A stretch of 32,057 nucleotides of DNA from Arcobacter sp. (GCA_002733885.1 NVXJ01000014.1:1-32057); one strand, 5' to 3'. Shown: positions 1 to 10,518, counted from the first letter of the stretch. Numbers and translations are program-made. The notes: generated by a model not told the origin, from the sequence alone.

Positions 1-26
1 CATGATGAAAAAAGAAGGACATACGT

Positions 27-2609
27 TTGAATAAACAACAACTAGCAGCAAAAATTTGGGAATCAGCAAACCAGATGCGTTCAAAGATTGAAGCAAATGA
101 GTATAAAGATTACATCTTAGGATTTATTTTTTATAAATATTTGTCAAATAAACAGATTCAATTTGCAAAAAAAGAGGGTATGTCTGAGGAAGAGATAGTA
201 GCACTTAGTGAAGAAGATACTGATAGTGTTGATTATTTTAAAGAAAATATTGGCTATTTTATTTCTCATAAGGACCTGTTTTCAACATGGATTGAAATTG
301 GAAGTGATTTTGATGTTTCAAATGTAAGAGATGCTTTATCTGCTTTTAGTCGTTTAATTAGCCCTAATCACAAAAAACTCTTTGATGGTATCTTTGAAAC
401 TTTACAAACAGGACTAAGTAAGTTAGGAGATAGTTCTGCATCCCAAACCAAAGCTATCAGTAGTCTTATTCATTTAATCAAAGATATTCCTATGGATGGG
501 AAGCAAGATTATGATGTACTTGGTTTTGTTTATGAATATTTAATCAGTATGTTTGCCGCAAATGCAGGTAAAAAAGCAGGAGAATTTTATACCCCTCACG
601 AAGTTTCCCTATTAATGTCTGAAATCGTAGCTGAGCATTTAAAAGATAAAAAAGAGATACAGATTTATGATCCAACCAGTGGATCGGGTTCATTACTTAT
701 AAACATTGGTAGCAGTGTTGCCAAACATATGGATGATGAAAATAATATTAAGTATTATGCTCAAGAATTAAAAAAGAATACCTATAACCTTACTCGTATG
801 AACTTAGTGATGCGTGGGATTTTACCTGATAACATACGTACACGGAATGGGGATACCTTAGAAGATGATTGGCCTTACTTTAACGAGACCAACCCCGTAG
901 ACTCATATGAGGCTCTATATGTGGACGCGGTTGTTTCCAACCCACCATATTCACAAGCTTGGGAACCTGATCATAAAGAAGCTGATCCTCGTTATGCACG
1001 TTTTGGCTTGGCTCCTAAGACTAAGGCAGATTTTGCCTTTTTACTTCATGATCTTTATCACATTAAACCCGATGGTATTATGACCATTGTATTACCTCAT
1101 GGTGTTTTGTTCCGTGGTGGTCAAGAAGGTGCTATCCGTAAAAACCTCATTGAGCAAAATCATATAGATGCGATTATCGGCTTGCCTGCAAATATCTTCT
1201 TTGGAACAGGTATCCCTACGGTTGTTTTGGTCTTAAAACAAAAACGTGAAAATACTGATGTTTTAATCGTTGATGCTTCAAAAGGTTTTATCAAAGTAGG
1301 TAAAAACAACAAGCTCCAAGCTTCGGACATTAAAAAGATAACCGACACTGTTATTAAAAGAGAAACTAATGAGAAATACTCAAAAGTTGTAAGCAGGGAC
1401 TTCATCCGTGAAAATGAATACAACCTCAATATTCCACGATATGTTGATTCATCACAGGACGCTGAAAGCTGGGATATTTACGCCTCAATGTTTGGGGGTA
1501 TTCCTCAAACAGAGATTAATGCACTGCATAGCTATTGGGAAGCCTTACCGGGATTACGAAATGCTTTGTTTTCTGAAACATCTAGTGATTACGCTGCCTT
1601 AAAATGTGAAGATGTTAAAGAGACTATTACCCACCATGAAGATGTCAAGAAATTTACAACTAGCTATGACACATCTTTTAAGAATTTTGATGTTTTTCTT
1701 AAAGAAGAGTTATTAAATAAAATGCTGTCACTTAATATCTCTAAAGAAGAAGAGGTACTTAGTAATAATATCTTTACACGTCTAAAGTCTATTTCTTTAG
1801 TCGATAAATATGAGGCGTATCAACTACTCGATGATAGTTGGCTAAATATCTCCGCAGACTTAGAAATGATACAGACTGAAGGTTTTGAGACTACTAGACA
1901 AGTTGATCCACATATGGTTATTAAAAAGAAAAAAGGCAAAGATACAGAGGTCCAAGAAGGTTGGATAGGTCATATCATCCCTTTTGAACTGGTGCAAAAA
2001 ACTTATCTTAATGAAGAACTTCAAAATTTGCTACAAAAAGAAAACCGCCTAGTAGAGATAAGTTCAGCCTTTGAAGAAATTATCGACTCTTTGAGTGAAG
2101 AGGAAAAAGAGGCTGATACCCTTAAAGAAAGCAATGATGCCTTTGTTAATGCAGCGGTTATAAAAGAAGCCAAGCTACTAAGAGCAGCTATAAAGAAAAA
2201 TGGTGACTTTGCAGAAGATTCATTTGAAGTAAAAATACTAGAAGTGGATAAGCTCATCACTGAAGAGAAAAAAGTAAAAAAAGAGGTAAAAGCTCAATTT
2301 GAAGCATTGCATCTACATACTAAACAAACCATAGAAAAGCTTAGGGAGGGTCAAGTCTATGAATTACTAGAACTTAAGTGGATAGCTCCACTAGTAAGCT
2401 CTTTGAACAAGCTACCTGAAAGAATCATTAATGAACTAACCGCTAAAGTACAATCCTTAGCAGATAAGTACGCCACAACCTATGCTGATGTAGCAAAAAA
2501 GATAGACAGCACAGAAAAACAGTTATCGGCTTTAATTGACGAACTAACAGGTAATGAATTTGATATGAAGGGGCTTAGTGAGTTTAAGTCGTTTTTGAAG
2601 AGTGAATAG
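27..2609 (+). CDS. hsdM: Type I restriction-modification system, methyltransferase (M) subunit HsdM
   Basis: 860-aa ORF with HsdM N-terminal helical domain (LAAKIWESANQMRSKIEANEYKDYILGFIFYKYLS), N6-adenine MTase motifs (IYDPTSGSGSLLI, VVSNPPYS), GEFYTPHEV; TTG start; immediately followed by hsdS and hsdR. Confidence 0.95.
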   Translation: MNKQQLAAKIWESANQMRSKIEANEYKDYILGFIFYKYLSNKQIQFAKKEGMSEEEIVALSEEDTDSVDYFKENIGYFISHKDLFSTWIEIGSDFDVSNVRDALSAFSRLISPNHKKLFDGIFETLQTGLSKLGDSSASQTKAISSLIHLIKDIPMDGKQDYDVLGFVYEYLISMFAANAGKKAGEFYTPHEVSLLMSEIVAEHLKDKKEIQIYDPTSGSGSLLINIGSSVAKHMDDENNIKYYAQELKKNTYNLTRMNLVMRGILPDNIRTRNGDTLEDDWPYFNETNPVDSYEALYVDAVVSNPPYSQAWEPDHKEADPRYARFGLAPKTKADFAFLLHDLYHIKPDGIMTIVLPHGVLFRGGQEGAIRKNLIEQNHIDAIIGLPANIFFGTGIPTVVLVLKQKRENTDVLIVDASKGFIKVGKNNKLQASDIKKITDTVIKRETNEKYSKVVSRDFIRENEYNLNIPRYVDSSQDAESWDIYASMFGGIPQTEINALHSYWEALPGLRNALFSETSSDYAALKCEDVKETITHHEDVKKFTTSYDTSFKNFDVFLKEELLNKMLSLNISKEEEVLSNNIFTRLKSISLVDKYEAYQLLDDSWLNISADLEMIQTEGFETTRQVDPHMVIKKKKGKDTEVQEGWIGHIIPFELVQKTYLNEELQNLLQKENRLVEISSAFEEIIDSLSEEEKEADTLKESNDAFVNAAVIKEAKLLRAAIKKNGDFAEDSFEVKILEVDKLITEEKKVKKEVKAQFEALHLHTKQTIEKLREGQVYELLELKWIAPLVSSLNKLPERIINELTAKVQSLADKYATTYADVAKKIDSTEKQLSALIDELTGNEFDMKGLSEFKSFLKSE

Positions 2610-2610
2610 T

Positions 2611-3849
2611 ATGGCAGAAAAAAGTAAAATACCTGAAATCCGTTTTAAAGAATTTAGTGGGGAATGGGAAGAAAGAGAGTTAGGAAATCTTTGTTTAATA
2701 GGCGATATCGACCATAGAATGCCAGCAACAGTTACAGAGGGAATTCCGTATCTAATGACGGGAAGCTTTGTAGAAAATAATGGTCTAGATTTTGAAAACT
2801 CTAAACTAATATCAATTCAAGATTATGAACAATTGTCTAAAAAGATAAAACCCGAAGCTGGAGATCTTTTATTTGCACGTTATGCTTCCGTTGGATCAGT
2901 TAGATACGTTGAAACGAAAAAAAAATTCTTAATATCGTATTCTTGTGCAATTATTAAACACAACAAATCTATTAATGGAAAATACTTATTTAATTATGTA
3001 CAGTCAAATAAAGTTCAAAGTCAAATAGAATTAAATATTAATACTGGTTCACAACGAAATATAGGTATAGATTCGTTGAATCAACTTATAATTACTTTGC
3101 CAAAAAGAGAGCGGGAACAGGAGGCCATTGCAAATTTTTTAACAAGGAATGATACTCTTATTACATTACATCAGAAAAAGTATGACAAGCTTTTAAATCT
3201 AAAAAAAGCCATGCTCGAAAAAATGTTCCCGAAAAAGGGTGCAGATGTTCCTGAAATTCGTTTTAAGGGTTTTAGTGAGAAGTGGGAAGAGAAAGAGTTG
3301 GGAAACTATGCAAATTTTCGTAGAGGTTCATTCCCCCAACCTTATGGAAATAAAGAATGGTATGATGGTAAAGGATCAATGCCATTTGTACAAGTAGTTG
3401 ATGTAACAAAAAAGCTATTACTTGTACAAAATACAAAACAAAAAATCAGCACGATAGCCCAACCAAAAAGTGTATTTGTAGAAAAAGGAAAAGTTCTAGT
3501 AACATTACAAGGAAGTATTGGACGCGTTGCTATTGCTCAATATAATACTTATGTTGATAGAACTTTATTGATTTTTGAAAATTATAATGAGAAAACAGAT
3601 ACCCGTTTTTGGGCATATCTAATGCAAGAAAAATTCAATTTAGAAAAAAGAAAAGCTCCGGGTGGAACGATAAAAACTATAACAAAAGACGCATTATCTA
3701 AATTTCAAATAGTGATTCCTAAATATACGGAACAAACCAAAATTGGTAATTATTTTGAAAACCTAGATAAACTCCTATCTCTACATGAAGAAGAACTAAA
3801 AAAACTAAAAAATATAAAAAAAGCCTGTTTAGAAAAGATGTTTGTATGA
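2611..3849 (+). CDS. hsdS: Type I restriction-modification system, specificity (S) subunit HsdS
   Basis: Two TRD-type halves each beginning PEIRFK(E/G)FS..WEE(R/K)ELGN, ending in conserved helices (LKKAMLEKMFP / IKKACLEKMFV); ATG at 2611 is the likely start. Confidence 0.93.
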   Translation: MAEKSKIPEIRFKEFSGEWEERELGNLCLIGDIDHRMPATVTEGIPYLMTGSFVENNGLDFENSKLISIQDYEQLSKKIKPEAGDLLFARYASVGSVRYVETKKKFLISYSCAIIKHNKSINGKYLFNYVQSNKVQSQIELNINTGSQRNIGIDSLNQLIITLPKREREQEAIANFLTRNDTLITLHQKKYDKLLNLKKAMLEKMFPKKGADVPEIRFKGFSEKWEEKELGNYANFRRGSFPQPYGNKEWYDGKGSMPFVQVVDVTKKLLLVQNTKQKISTIAQPKSVFVEKGKVLVTLQGSIGRVAIAQYNTYVDRTLLIFENYNEKTDTRFWAYLMQEKFNLEKRKAPGGTIKTITKDALSKFQIVIPKYTEQTKIGNYFENLDKLLSLHEEELKKLKNIKKACLEKMFV

Positions 3850-3859
3850 AGGGCCTGCA

Positions 3860-6800
3860 ATGACATTTAAAAAAGAATCCGATTTTGAAGAAGCCTTAGT
3901 CCAGGAACTTAAAAACAAAGGGTGGGAAAACGAGGTCTTAAAGTATCCTAGCGAAGAGGATTTACTCAAAAACTGGGCAACTATCCTTTTTGAAAACAAC
4001 CGAGATATTGACCGACTAAATGACACCCCTTTAACTGATGGTGAAATGCAACAGATAGTAGAGCAGATAACAGACTTAAAAACACCCCTAAAACTTAACG
4101 GCTTTATCAACGGTAAGACGGTAGCCATCACTCGTGACAACCCTGATGATAGCTTGCATTTTAGAAAAGAGATTAGTCTTAAAATATATGACCGCCAAGA
4201 AATATCTGCGGGTCAAAGTCGTTACCAAATCGTACAACAGCCACAGTTTACAAGTAAGTCAAAAATCTTAAATGACCGCCGTGGGGATATAATACTTTTA
4301 ATAAATGGTATGCCAGTGATTCACATAGAGCTTAAAAGAAGCGGTGTTCCTGTTTCTCAAGCCTATCATCAAATAGAAAAATATTCGCACGAGGGTATCT
4401 TTAGCGGTCTGTTTTCTTTAGTACAGATATTTGTAGCAATGGAGCCAAAAGAAACGGTTTACTTCGCAAATCCTGGAGTAGATGGGACGTTTAACAAAGA
4501 CTTCTATTTTCATTGGGCTGATTTTAACAATGAGCCTATAAATGATTGGAAAGAGATTACTGCTACCTTGCTATCTATCCCTATGGCTCATCAGCTCATT
4601 GGTTTTTATACAGTTGCGGATGGTTCGGATGGTGTTCTTAAGGTGATGCGTAGTTATCAGTACTATGCTGCTAATGCAATATCTGACAAGGTCTCAAAAA
4701 CTGACTGGAAGAGTAAGAACTTACTGGGTGGATATGTGTGGCATACCACTGGCTCAGGTAAAACAATGACCAGTTTTAAATCAGCACAGCTTATAGCTAA
4801 CTCTAAAGATGCTGATAAAGTTATCTTCTTAATGGATAGGATTGAGCTTGGTACTCAATCTTTACGGGAGTATCAGGGTTTTGCTAGTGAAAGCGAAGAT
4901 GTACAGGCCACTGAAAATACAGGTGTACTTATCACGAAACTTAAAAGTGATGATCCTAAAAATACCCTTATCGTTAGTTCTATTCAGAAGATGAGTAACA
5001 TTAATGAAGAAGAAGGTGCATTAAAAGCCCATGACATAGAGTTGATAAATGCAAAAAGAATTGTTTTTATTATAGATGAAGCGCATCGGTCAACTTTTGG
5101 GGATATGCTTCTAAGTATTAAAAACACCTTTCCTTCTTCTTTGCTTTTTGGTTTTACAGGGACACCTATTCAAGAAGAGAACCAAAAGAAAATGAATACG
5201 ACTACTACTGTTTTTGGTGATGAATTGCATCGCTATAGCATTGCTGATGGTATACGTGATAAAAATGTTCTTGGTTTTGATCCCTACAAAGTAATGACAT
5301 ATAAGGACAAAGATTTAAGAAAAGCAGTAGCTTTAGCAAAAGCTAAGGCTAACGATGAAGTTGAAGCATTGAGCGATCCTAAGAAAAAAGAGGTTTTCAA
5401 TAAGTATATGAAGTCAGTAGAAATGGCTGGGTATATAGATGATGTAGGGAAGTATGTCAAAGGTATTGAAGATGAGCTACCTAAGTCTCAGTATTCGCGT
5501 GATGAGCATAAAGAACAAGTGGTTAAAGATATTGTTGAGAACTGGATAACCCTGAGTCAAAATAGTAAGTTCCATGCCATCTTTGCGACGCATAGTATAT
5601 CTGAGGCAATAGAGTATTATCGGTTGATAAAAGAAGCTAAGCCTGACTTGAAGATTACAGCCCTGTTTGACCCTAATATTGATAATGAAGATGGAATAGT
5701 CTTTAAGCAAGAGGGTTTAGTTGAAATTTTAGAAGATTATAATAAAAAGTACGAGCAAGATTTTATACTTGCAAATCACTCGAAGTTTAAAAAAGATATT
5801 GCGGCTAGACTAGCTCATAAAGAGCCTTATCTGAGGATAGACAGAACAGCAGATAAACAGATTGACCTTTTGATTGTTGTGGATCAAATGCTAACGGGGT
5901 TTGATTCTAAATGGTTAAATACACTTTACTTAGACAAGGTGCTTAAGTATGAAAATATCATTCAAGCTTTTTCACGAACAAATCGTCTGTTTAATATCCA
6001 TGAGAAGCCTTTTGGCACGATTCGTTATTATAGATATCCTCATACTATGGAAAGAAATATAAATGATGCGGTTAAGTTGTACTCGGGAGATAGACCTATT
6101 GGGTTATTTGCTCATAAGCTTGAAAGTAATATTAAAAAGTTAAATGCTCTTTATGGTGAAATTTCTGAATTATTTGAAAATGCTAAAGTGAAAAACTTCA
6201 AAAAACTTCCAGAAGACCTTTCTGAACGAGCTAAGTTTGCAAAGCTCTTCAAGGATTTTAATGCTCATTTAGAAGCAGCAACCATTCAAGGGTTTAAGTG
6301 GGACCAGTCAAAATATAGCTTTGGTGAAGGAAAAGAGAAATCAGAAGTAGAGCTAGACTTTGATGAAAGTATTTATCTAGTCCAAGTACTGCGATATAAA
6401 GAACTATCAAGTGGTGGAGGTGGAGAGGGAGGAAGTAATGAAGATGTTCCTTTTGATATTGATGGATACTTAACGGAGTTAGATACCGGGAAGATTGATT
6501 CTGATTATATGAATTCACGCTTTGAAAAGTTTCTGAGAACGCTTAGAGAAGTTGGTGCTGATAGTGAAAGCATTCAAAAAACCTTAGATGAACTACATAA
6601 GTCCTTTGCTTCGTTATCTCAAGAAGATCAAAAGTACGCCAACATTCTTATTCATGATGTACAAAGTGGTGAGCTGACATTAGACAGTACAAAAAGCTTT
6701 AGAGAATATATAACAGAGTATCAATCTAATGCTAAAAACACCGAGATACATACAATTTGTGAAGTATTTGGTTTAGATGAAGCGAAGCTAAACACTATGA

Positions 6801-7009
6801 TGAACTCGGGTGTCTCTAAATCAAACATAAATGAATACGGACGCTTTGATGAGTTAAAGAGTAGTATGGACAAGGCTAAGGCTAAAGCTTATTTTGAAGA
6901 GTTGGAAGGCTCCACTCTGTCAACATTTAAAGTAAATCTAAAAGCCTATAACTTGATTCAGGAATTTGTAATACGTGGTGGGTTTGAATTAAGTGATAGC
7001 AAGCAATAA
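3860..7009 (+). CDS. hsdR: Type I restriction-modification system, restriction/translocase (R) subunit HsdR
   Basis: Large ORF with Walker A (WHTTGSGKTMTSFK), DEAH box (FIIDEAHRST), GFTGTPI helicase motif, N-terminal nuclease-like region (NGMPVIHIELKRSG); ORF track start 3842 is TTG, ATG at 3860 is likelier. Confidence 0.94.
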   Translation: MTFKKESDFEEALVQELKNKGWENEVLKYPSEEDLLKNWATILFENNRDIDRLNDTPLTDGEMQQIVEQITDLKTPLKLNGFINGKTVAITRDNPDDSLHFRKEISLKIYDRQEISAGQSRYQIVQQPQFTSKSKILNDRRGDIILLINGMPVIHIELKRSGVPVSQAYHQIEKYSHEGIFSGLFSLVQIFVAMEPKETVYFANPGVDGTFNKDFYFHWADFNNEPINDWKEITATLLSIPMAHQLIGFYTVADGSDGVLKVMRSYQYYAANAISDKVSKTDWKSKNLLGGYVWHTTGSGKTMTSFKSAQLIANSKDADKVIFLMDRIELGTQSLREYQGFASESEDVQATENTGVLITKLKSDDPKNTLIVSSIQKMSNINEEEGALKAHDIELINAKRIVFIIDEAHRSTFGDMLLSIKNTFPSSLLFGFTGTPIQEENQKKMNTTTTVFGDELHRYSIADGIRDKNVLGFDPYKVMTYKDKDLRKAVALAKAKANDEVEALSDPKKKEVFNKYMKSVEMAGYIDDVGKYVKGIEDELPKSQYSRDEHKEQVVKDIVENWITLSQNSKFHAIFATHSISEAIEYYRLIKEAKPDLKITALFDPNIDNEDGIVFKQEGLVEILEDYNKKYEQDFILANHSKFKKDIAARLAHKEPYLRIDRTADKQIDLLIVVDQMLTGFDSKWLNTLYLDKVLKYENIIQAFSRTNRLFNIHEKPFGTIRYYRYPHTMERNINDAVKLYSGDRPIGLFAHKLESNIKKLNALYGEISELFENAKVKNFKKLPEDLSERAKFAKLFKDFNAHLEAATIQGFKWDQSKYSFGEGKEKSEVELDFDESIYLVQVLRYKELSSGGGGEGGSNEDVPFDIDGYLTELDTGKIDSDYMNSRFEKFLRTLREVGADSESIQKTLDELHKSFASLSQEDQKYANILIHDVQSGELTLDSTKSFREYITEYQSNAKNTEIHTICEVFGLDEAKLNTMMNSGVSKSNINEYGRFDELKSSMDKAKAKAYFEELEGSTLSTFKVNLKAYNLIQEFVIRGGFELSDSKQ

Positions 7010-7046
7010 AGCCTAGGTTGTTTTAGGGCTCTATAAGGAGCTTAAA

Positions 7047-7112
7047 ATGAAAAAAGTTTTTTTTAGAACATGGGTATGGATTTTATATAAAAATCCTTTT
7101 ATGGTGTCTTAA
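7047..7112 (+). CDS. Possible 21-aa small ORF (MKKVFFRTWVWILYKNPFMVS) or gene remnant
   Basis: Short ORF preceded by a good Shine-Dalgarno (aaggagcttaaaATG), in the hsdR to AAA ATPase gap. Confidence 0.2.
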   Translation: MKKVFFRTWVWILYKNPFMVS

Positions 7113-7324
7113 AAGTGATTTTACATAGGTTTAACCTTGACCATCTAGAATGCAAGTAGATTATGAATTAATACCCGAAAATGCTTATTCTCCAATTACT
7201 AGATGAAAGTATTTAAAGAGATTCTTGAGCAAGCTGGGAATTTTAAAAAGTATTAGAAATGATTGAGTATAAATATATTCTATTAGGAACTACTTTATTA
7301 CATTGAAAAAAAGGTTGAACAAAT

Positions 7325-9220
7325 ATGAAAAATATGGAACTGATTTATATATGGATTTATAAGTTTAGAGATCTTCCCGAAAAACAAGATTATAATTTAA
7401 CAGGTAAATTTAATATTAAATTTGATTTTGATAAAAATAAATTATCCATAAAGTATAATGAGAAATTTGACAAAGGAATTAGTGGTTACTTTCAAAAAAA
7501 TATTTCTGTTAGTATGTTTGTAGGGAAAAATGGAACAGGTAAAAGCAGTTTATTGGATGTAATTCGAAGTGGATCAGATTTAACAACAGATTTGATAACA
7601 AAAGCTTCAACTTTGTATCCGTATCAATTTGGTATTTATTATAATAAGGTAAACAAAGAACTTATTTTCAAGGGTATAAGTTTCGATAAGGGCAAAAATA
7701 AATTCTCTCTGAGAGAAGGACAAACAAAGTTCGTTGTAAAACTTGACACTCTGAAAATCAATAAAAATAGTTGTGCAATAATAGATGAAGGTTATAAGGA
7801 GATCTTGAAAGAAGAGGTAGCTAAAAATATATATTTTACTTCATCAAATGACACTTCATTTCCAATGATGACAAAAGAAGAACATCTAAGTTCCAATCTC
7901 GAAGATATTTCAGATTCTTATCAGTATGATAAAGTTTCTGAAGCAATACGTACAACATATAAAAGTAAAATTTTTAGCTTTAAACAACTAAAAATATTTT
8001 ATGAAAATACACAAATAGCTGATGGAATTACTGCGTTATATGGTGACAATATTAAGTTGCCTTCTGATTTTATTATGCCTAAAATACTAAGAATCCAAAT
8101 TAGGGAAACCGAAGTCAAAAAAAGAGCTGAAGGTTTACATAAAGAACAATCACACACAGAAGAAACTGTTGAATTTTACGATAGATTGAAATTATTTATA
8201 GAAAATGGAAATAAAAATAAAAATAATTATGTAGATTATATTAAATACATAGCAATCATGAATTTCTTTAATATACATTTAAGAACTATTGATGTAACTA
8301 AATATACCAAATTTTTCAAAATGCTACATGCGTTTAATAATAGCTCTGACTCATTGTCGGTAAGTGTAAAAAGTTCTGATCTTAAAGATCTGATTAGTTC
8401 TATCTGTGAAGTTAAAACAGAGATGTCAACTATCAATAAAGAATATTTTAGTCAGATTGACTCATTACTTGAATCCTTAAAAACATATGAGTTTAATAAC
8501 GAAATAAGTACATTCGAACTTCCTATTGAAGAAAATAAAGATTCCTTATTAAAAGTTATTGAATCACATAAAGATTTAACAGTAACAGTACCTCCCTTTT
8601 TAACATTTGAATTTGGCCCAAGAATGTCATCTGGACAGAAACAATTATTTTTCTTTTTTGGAAAAATATTTGCTGCTTTAAACTCCAAGTTTTCTGGTGA
8701 AAAAGTTAAAGATGATGAGACAATACTATTAATATTAGATGAACCTGACAACTTTTTACACCCCGAATGGCAACGCCTTTTTATATCTATATTAACAGAC
8801 TATTTAGCGTTAAATTATTCAGAAATCTATTTTAATATTCTGATTGCTACACATTCCCCTCTGATGCTGTCAGACATACCAAAAGAGAATATTATTTTCC
8901 TAGATACAGATAAGGATAATAATACCTTCATAAAAGCATTTGAAGGTGAAACTATGCTTGCAAACATACATTCTGTACTAGCTGATGGGTTCTTTTTAGA
9001 ACACACGGTAGGAGAAAAGAGCCTAAAGGTGATAAATGATTTAATTAAAAGGAGCAATGCTGTAGTTGAAAATAAAAGTCAGGAAAATATTGATAACTAT
9101 AATGAATGTATAAAGAGATATGAGTTTTTATATGAGCATACAGGAGAAAAATATTTAAAAAACTTAATAAAAGAACATATGGACATTGTTGATGATATTA
9201 CAAGAAAGAAGCAATTGTGA
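7325..9220 (+). CDS. AAA/ABC-type ATPase, Septu PtuA-like defense ATPase
   Basis: Walker A (FVGKNGTGKSSLLDVI), ABC signature-like MSSGQKQ, Walker B LLILDEPDNFLHPEWQR, H-loop ATHSPLML; overlaps an HNH gene downstream. Confidence 0.75.
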   Translation: MKNMELIYIWIYKFRDLPEKQDYNLTGKFNIKFDFDKNKLSIKYNEKFDKGISGYFQKNISVSMFVGKNGTGKSSLLDVIRSGSDLTTDLITKASTLYPYQFGIYYNKVNKELIFKGISFDKGKNKFSLREGQTKFVVKLDTLKINKNSCAIIDEGYKEILKEEVAKNIYFTSSNDTSFPMMTKEEHLSSNLEDISDSYQYDKVSEAIRTTYKSKIFSFKQLKIFYENTQIADGITALYGDNIKLPSDFIMPKILRIQIRETEVKKRAEGLHKEQSHTEETVEFYDRLKLFIENGNKNKNNYVDYIKYIAIMNFFNIHLRTIDVTKYTKFFKMLHAFNNSSDSLSVSVKSSDLKDLISSICEVKTEMSTINKEYFSQIDSLLESLKTYEFNNEISTFELPIEENKDSLLKVIESHKDLTVTVPPFLTFEFGPRMSSGQKQLFFFFGKIFAALNSKFSGEKVKDDETILLILDEPDNFLHPEWQRLFISILTDYLALNYSEIYFNILIATHSPLMLSDIPKENIIFLDTDKDNNTFIKAFEGETMLANIHSVLADGFFLEHTVGEKSLKVINDLIKRSNAVVENKSQENIDNYNECIKRYEFLYEHTGEKYLKNLIKEHMDIVDDITRKKQL

Positions 9221-10416
9221 TAAAAATTTCTTATCCAATAGACCCTATTGAACTCCAAAAGTTTAAACAGGATTATATTGATATTTTTTTTAAATACGTT
9301 CAATATAGAGATGCAGTTGAAGATACATATAAAATAAAATCAAAATTAAATAATCTTGGAATACCATCAATTGATATAAAAATATTATTAGTTGAAGACT
9401 TCAGCACACTATGTGAAAAAGAAGAAAAAATTGACTATTTAAAATTGTCGAGTGCATACTTTACAAAATATCCTGAAAAGGATCTAAAAGTTGAGGACTA
9501 TTGTACTAAATATAAATCTAAAGTTTTGAAGGCACTAAATTATGAGGGTAGACAAGCCCAAATATCCAATTTTTTTATGCAAAATAATGACAAATTACAA
9601 TTAGGAACCTGTTACACATGTAATATTGATTTTATTAATATGTTTGATGATATTGGAGATTATCAAAATTCTGTAGAGTTTTGTAATGAGGCTGATGCGA
9701 TTGAATTGCAAAAAATCGAGAAAATAGATGAAGTACAGGCTTCTAAAATTATTAAAATAAGAAATATCAGCTTATTAACTTCTATCTCTCAATTATCATC
9801 AGTATTAACTGCAGAGGAAATTGATTTCCTTAATAATATGACTTTAAAACAACAATATAAGCATTTTACATTGGATCATTTTCTTGACAAAGGTAGCAAC
9901 CCAATATTGTCATTAAGTTTATTCAATTTTGTGCCTATGTGTTATCCATGCAATAGTCTTTTTAAAAGAACTTTACCAATAGTAGTTGATAAAAAGAAAG
10001 ATTGCTATTTGTCTCCTACTCACAAAGACTATATGTTTGATGCTAACGTATCGTTCTCTTATATAAATCATAATCCAACGAGTAAAATTGATAATGTGGA
10101 AGATTTTCAATTAAAGCTTGCCTATAAAGATGATGCTTACAAAATTCATTCAAGAATATTTAAACTGGATGGACGGTATAAAGCACATAAAGAAATTGTA
10201 CTTGATCTGCATAATAATTCAATAGATTATTCTGAAACTCAAATAAAAGAGTTTGCAAAAATGTCTAAGAATAATACTATTGAAAATAGGTCAAATATAA
10301 AAAAAGTAATATTTGGAAAAGAAATTTTTGACGGAGAGGTACAAAAGATTCCATTAACAAAACTAAAAAGGGATATTGCAAAACAGATAGGTATTGATGG
10401 CGTAAAGGAAACTTGA
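9217..10416 (+). CDS. HNH-type protein, putative nuclease partner of the upstream ATPase (Septu PtuB-like)
   Basis: CYTCN ... FTLDHFLDKGSNPILSLSLFNFVPMCYPCNSLFK arrangement (two CxxC zinc knuckles flanking DHF/N); GTG start overlaps upstream TGA (gtgA). Confidence 0.68.
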   Translation: MIKISYPIDPIELQKFKQDYIDIFFKYVQYRDAVEDTYKIKSKLNNLGIPSIDIKILLVEDFSTLCEKEEKIDYLKLSSAYFTKYPEKDLKVEDYCTKYKSKVLKALNYEGRQAQISNFFMQNNDKLQLGTCYTCNIDFINMFDDIGDYQNSVEFCNEADAIELQKIEKIDEVQASKIIKIRNISLLTSISQLSSVLTAEEIDFLNNMTLKQQYKHFTLDHFLDKGSNPILSLSLFNFVPMCYPCNSLFKRTLPIVVDKKKDCYLSPTHKDYMFDANVSFSYINHNPTSKIDNVEDFQLKLAYKDDAYKIHSRIFKLDGRYKAHKEIVLDLHNNSIDYSETQIKEFAKMSKNNTIENRSNIKKVIFGKEIFDGEVQKIPLTKLKRDIAKQIGIDGVKET

Positions 10417-10435
10417 AATATAAATGAATCAAGTG

Positions 10436-10456
10436 ACTTTATAGTAAAGTTTTTTT
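10436..10456 (+). terminator. Putative rho-independent terminator of the plus-strand ATPase/HNH operon
   Basis: acttta-tag-taaagt stem followed by tttttt. Confidence 0.5.
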
Positions 10457-10518
10457 GATATTAGATGAATCATTAGAAAGTGATGCATACTTTGAACAAT
10501 CCCCCCGATAAGGATTGC

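Noticed and set aside
3829-4140. 103-aa minus-strand ORF overlapping hsdS/hsdR junction
   Set aside because: Antisense to strongly supported genes; no recognisable product
7010-7324. Possible retron msr-msd ncRNA beside the ATPase/HNH pair
   Set aside because: No reverse transcriptase ORF in the window and no convincing msr/msd fold by eye
10497-10517. CAATCC/GGATTG hairpin downstream of the 283-aa gene as a terminator
   Set aside because: Short stem without a U-tract on the minus strand; support too weak to list as a feature
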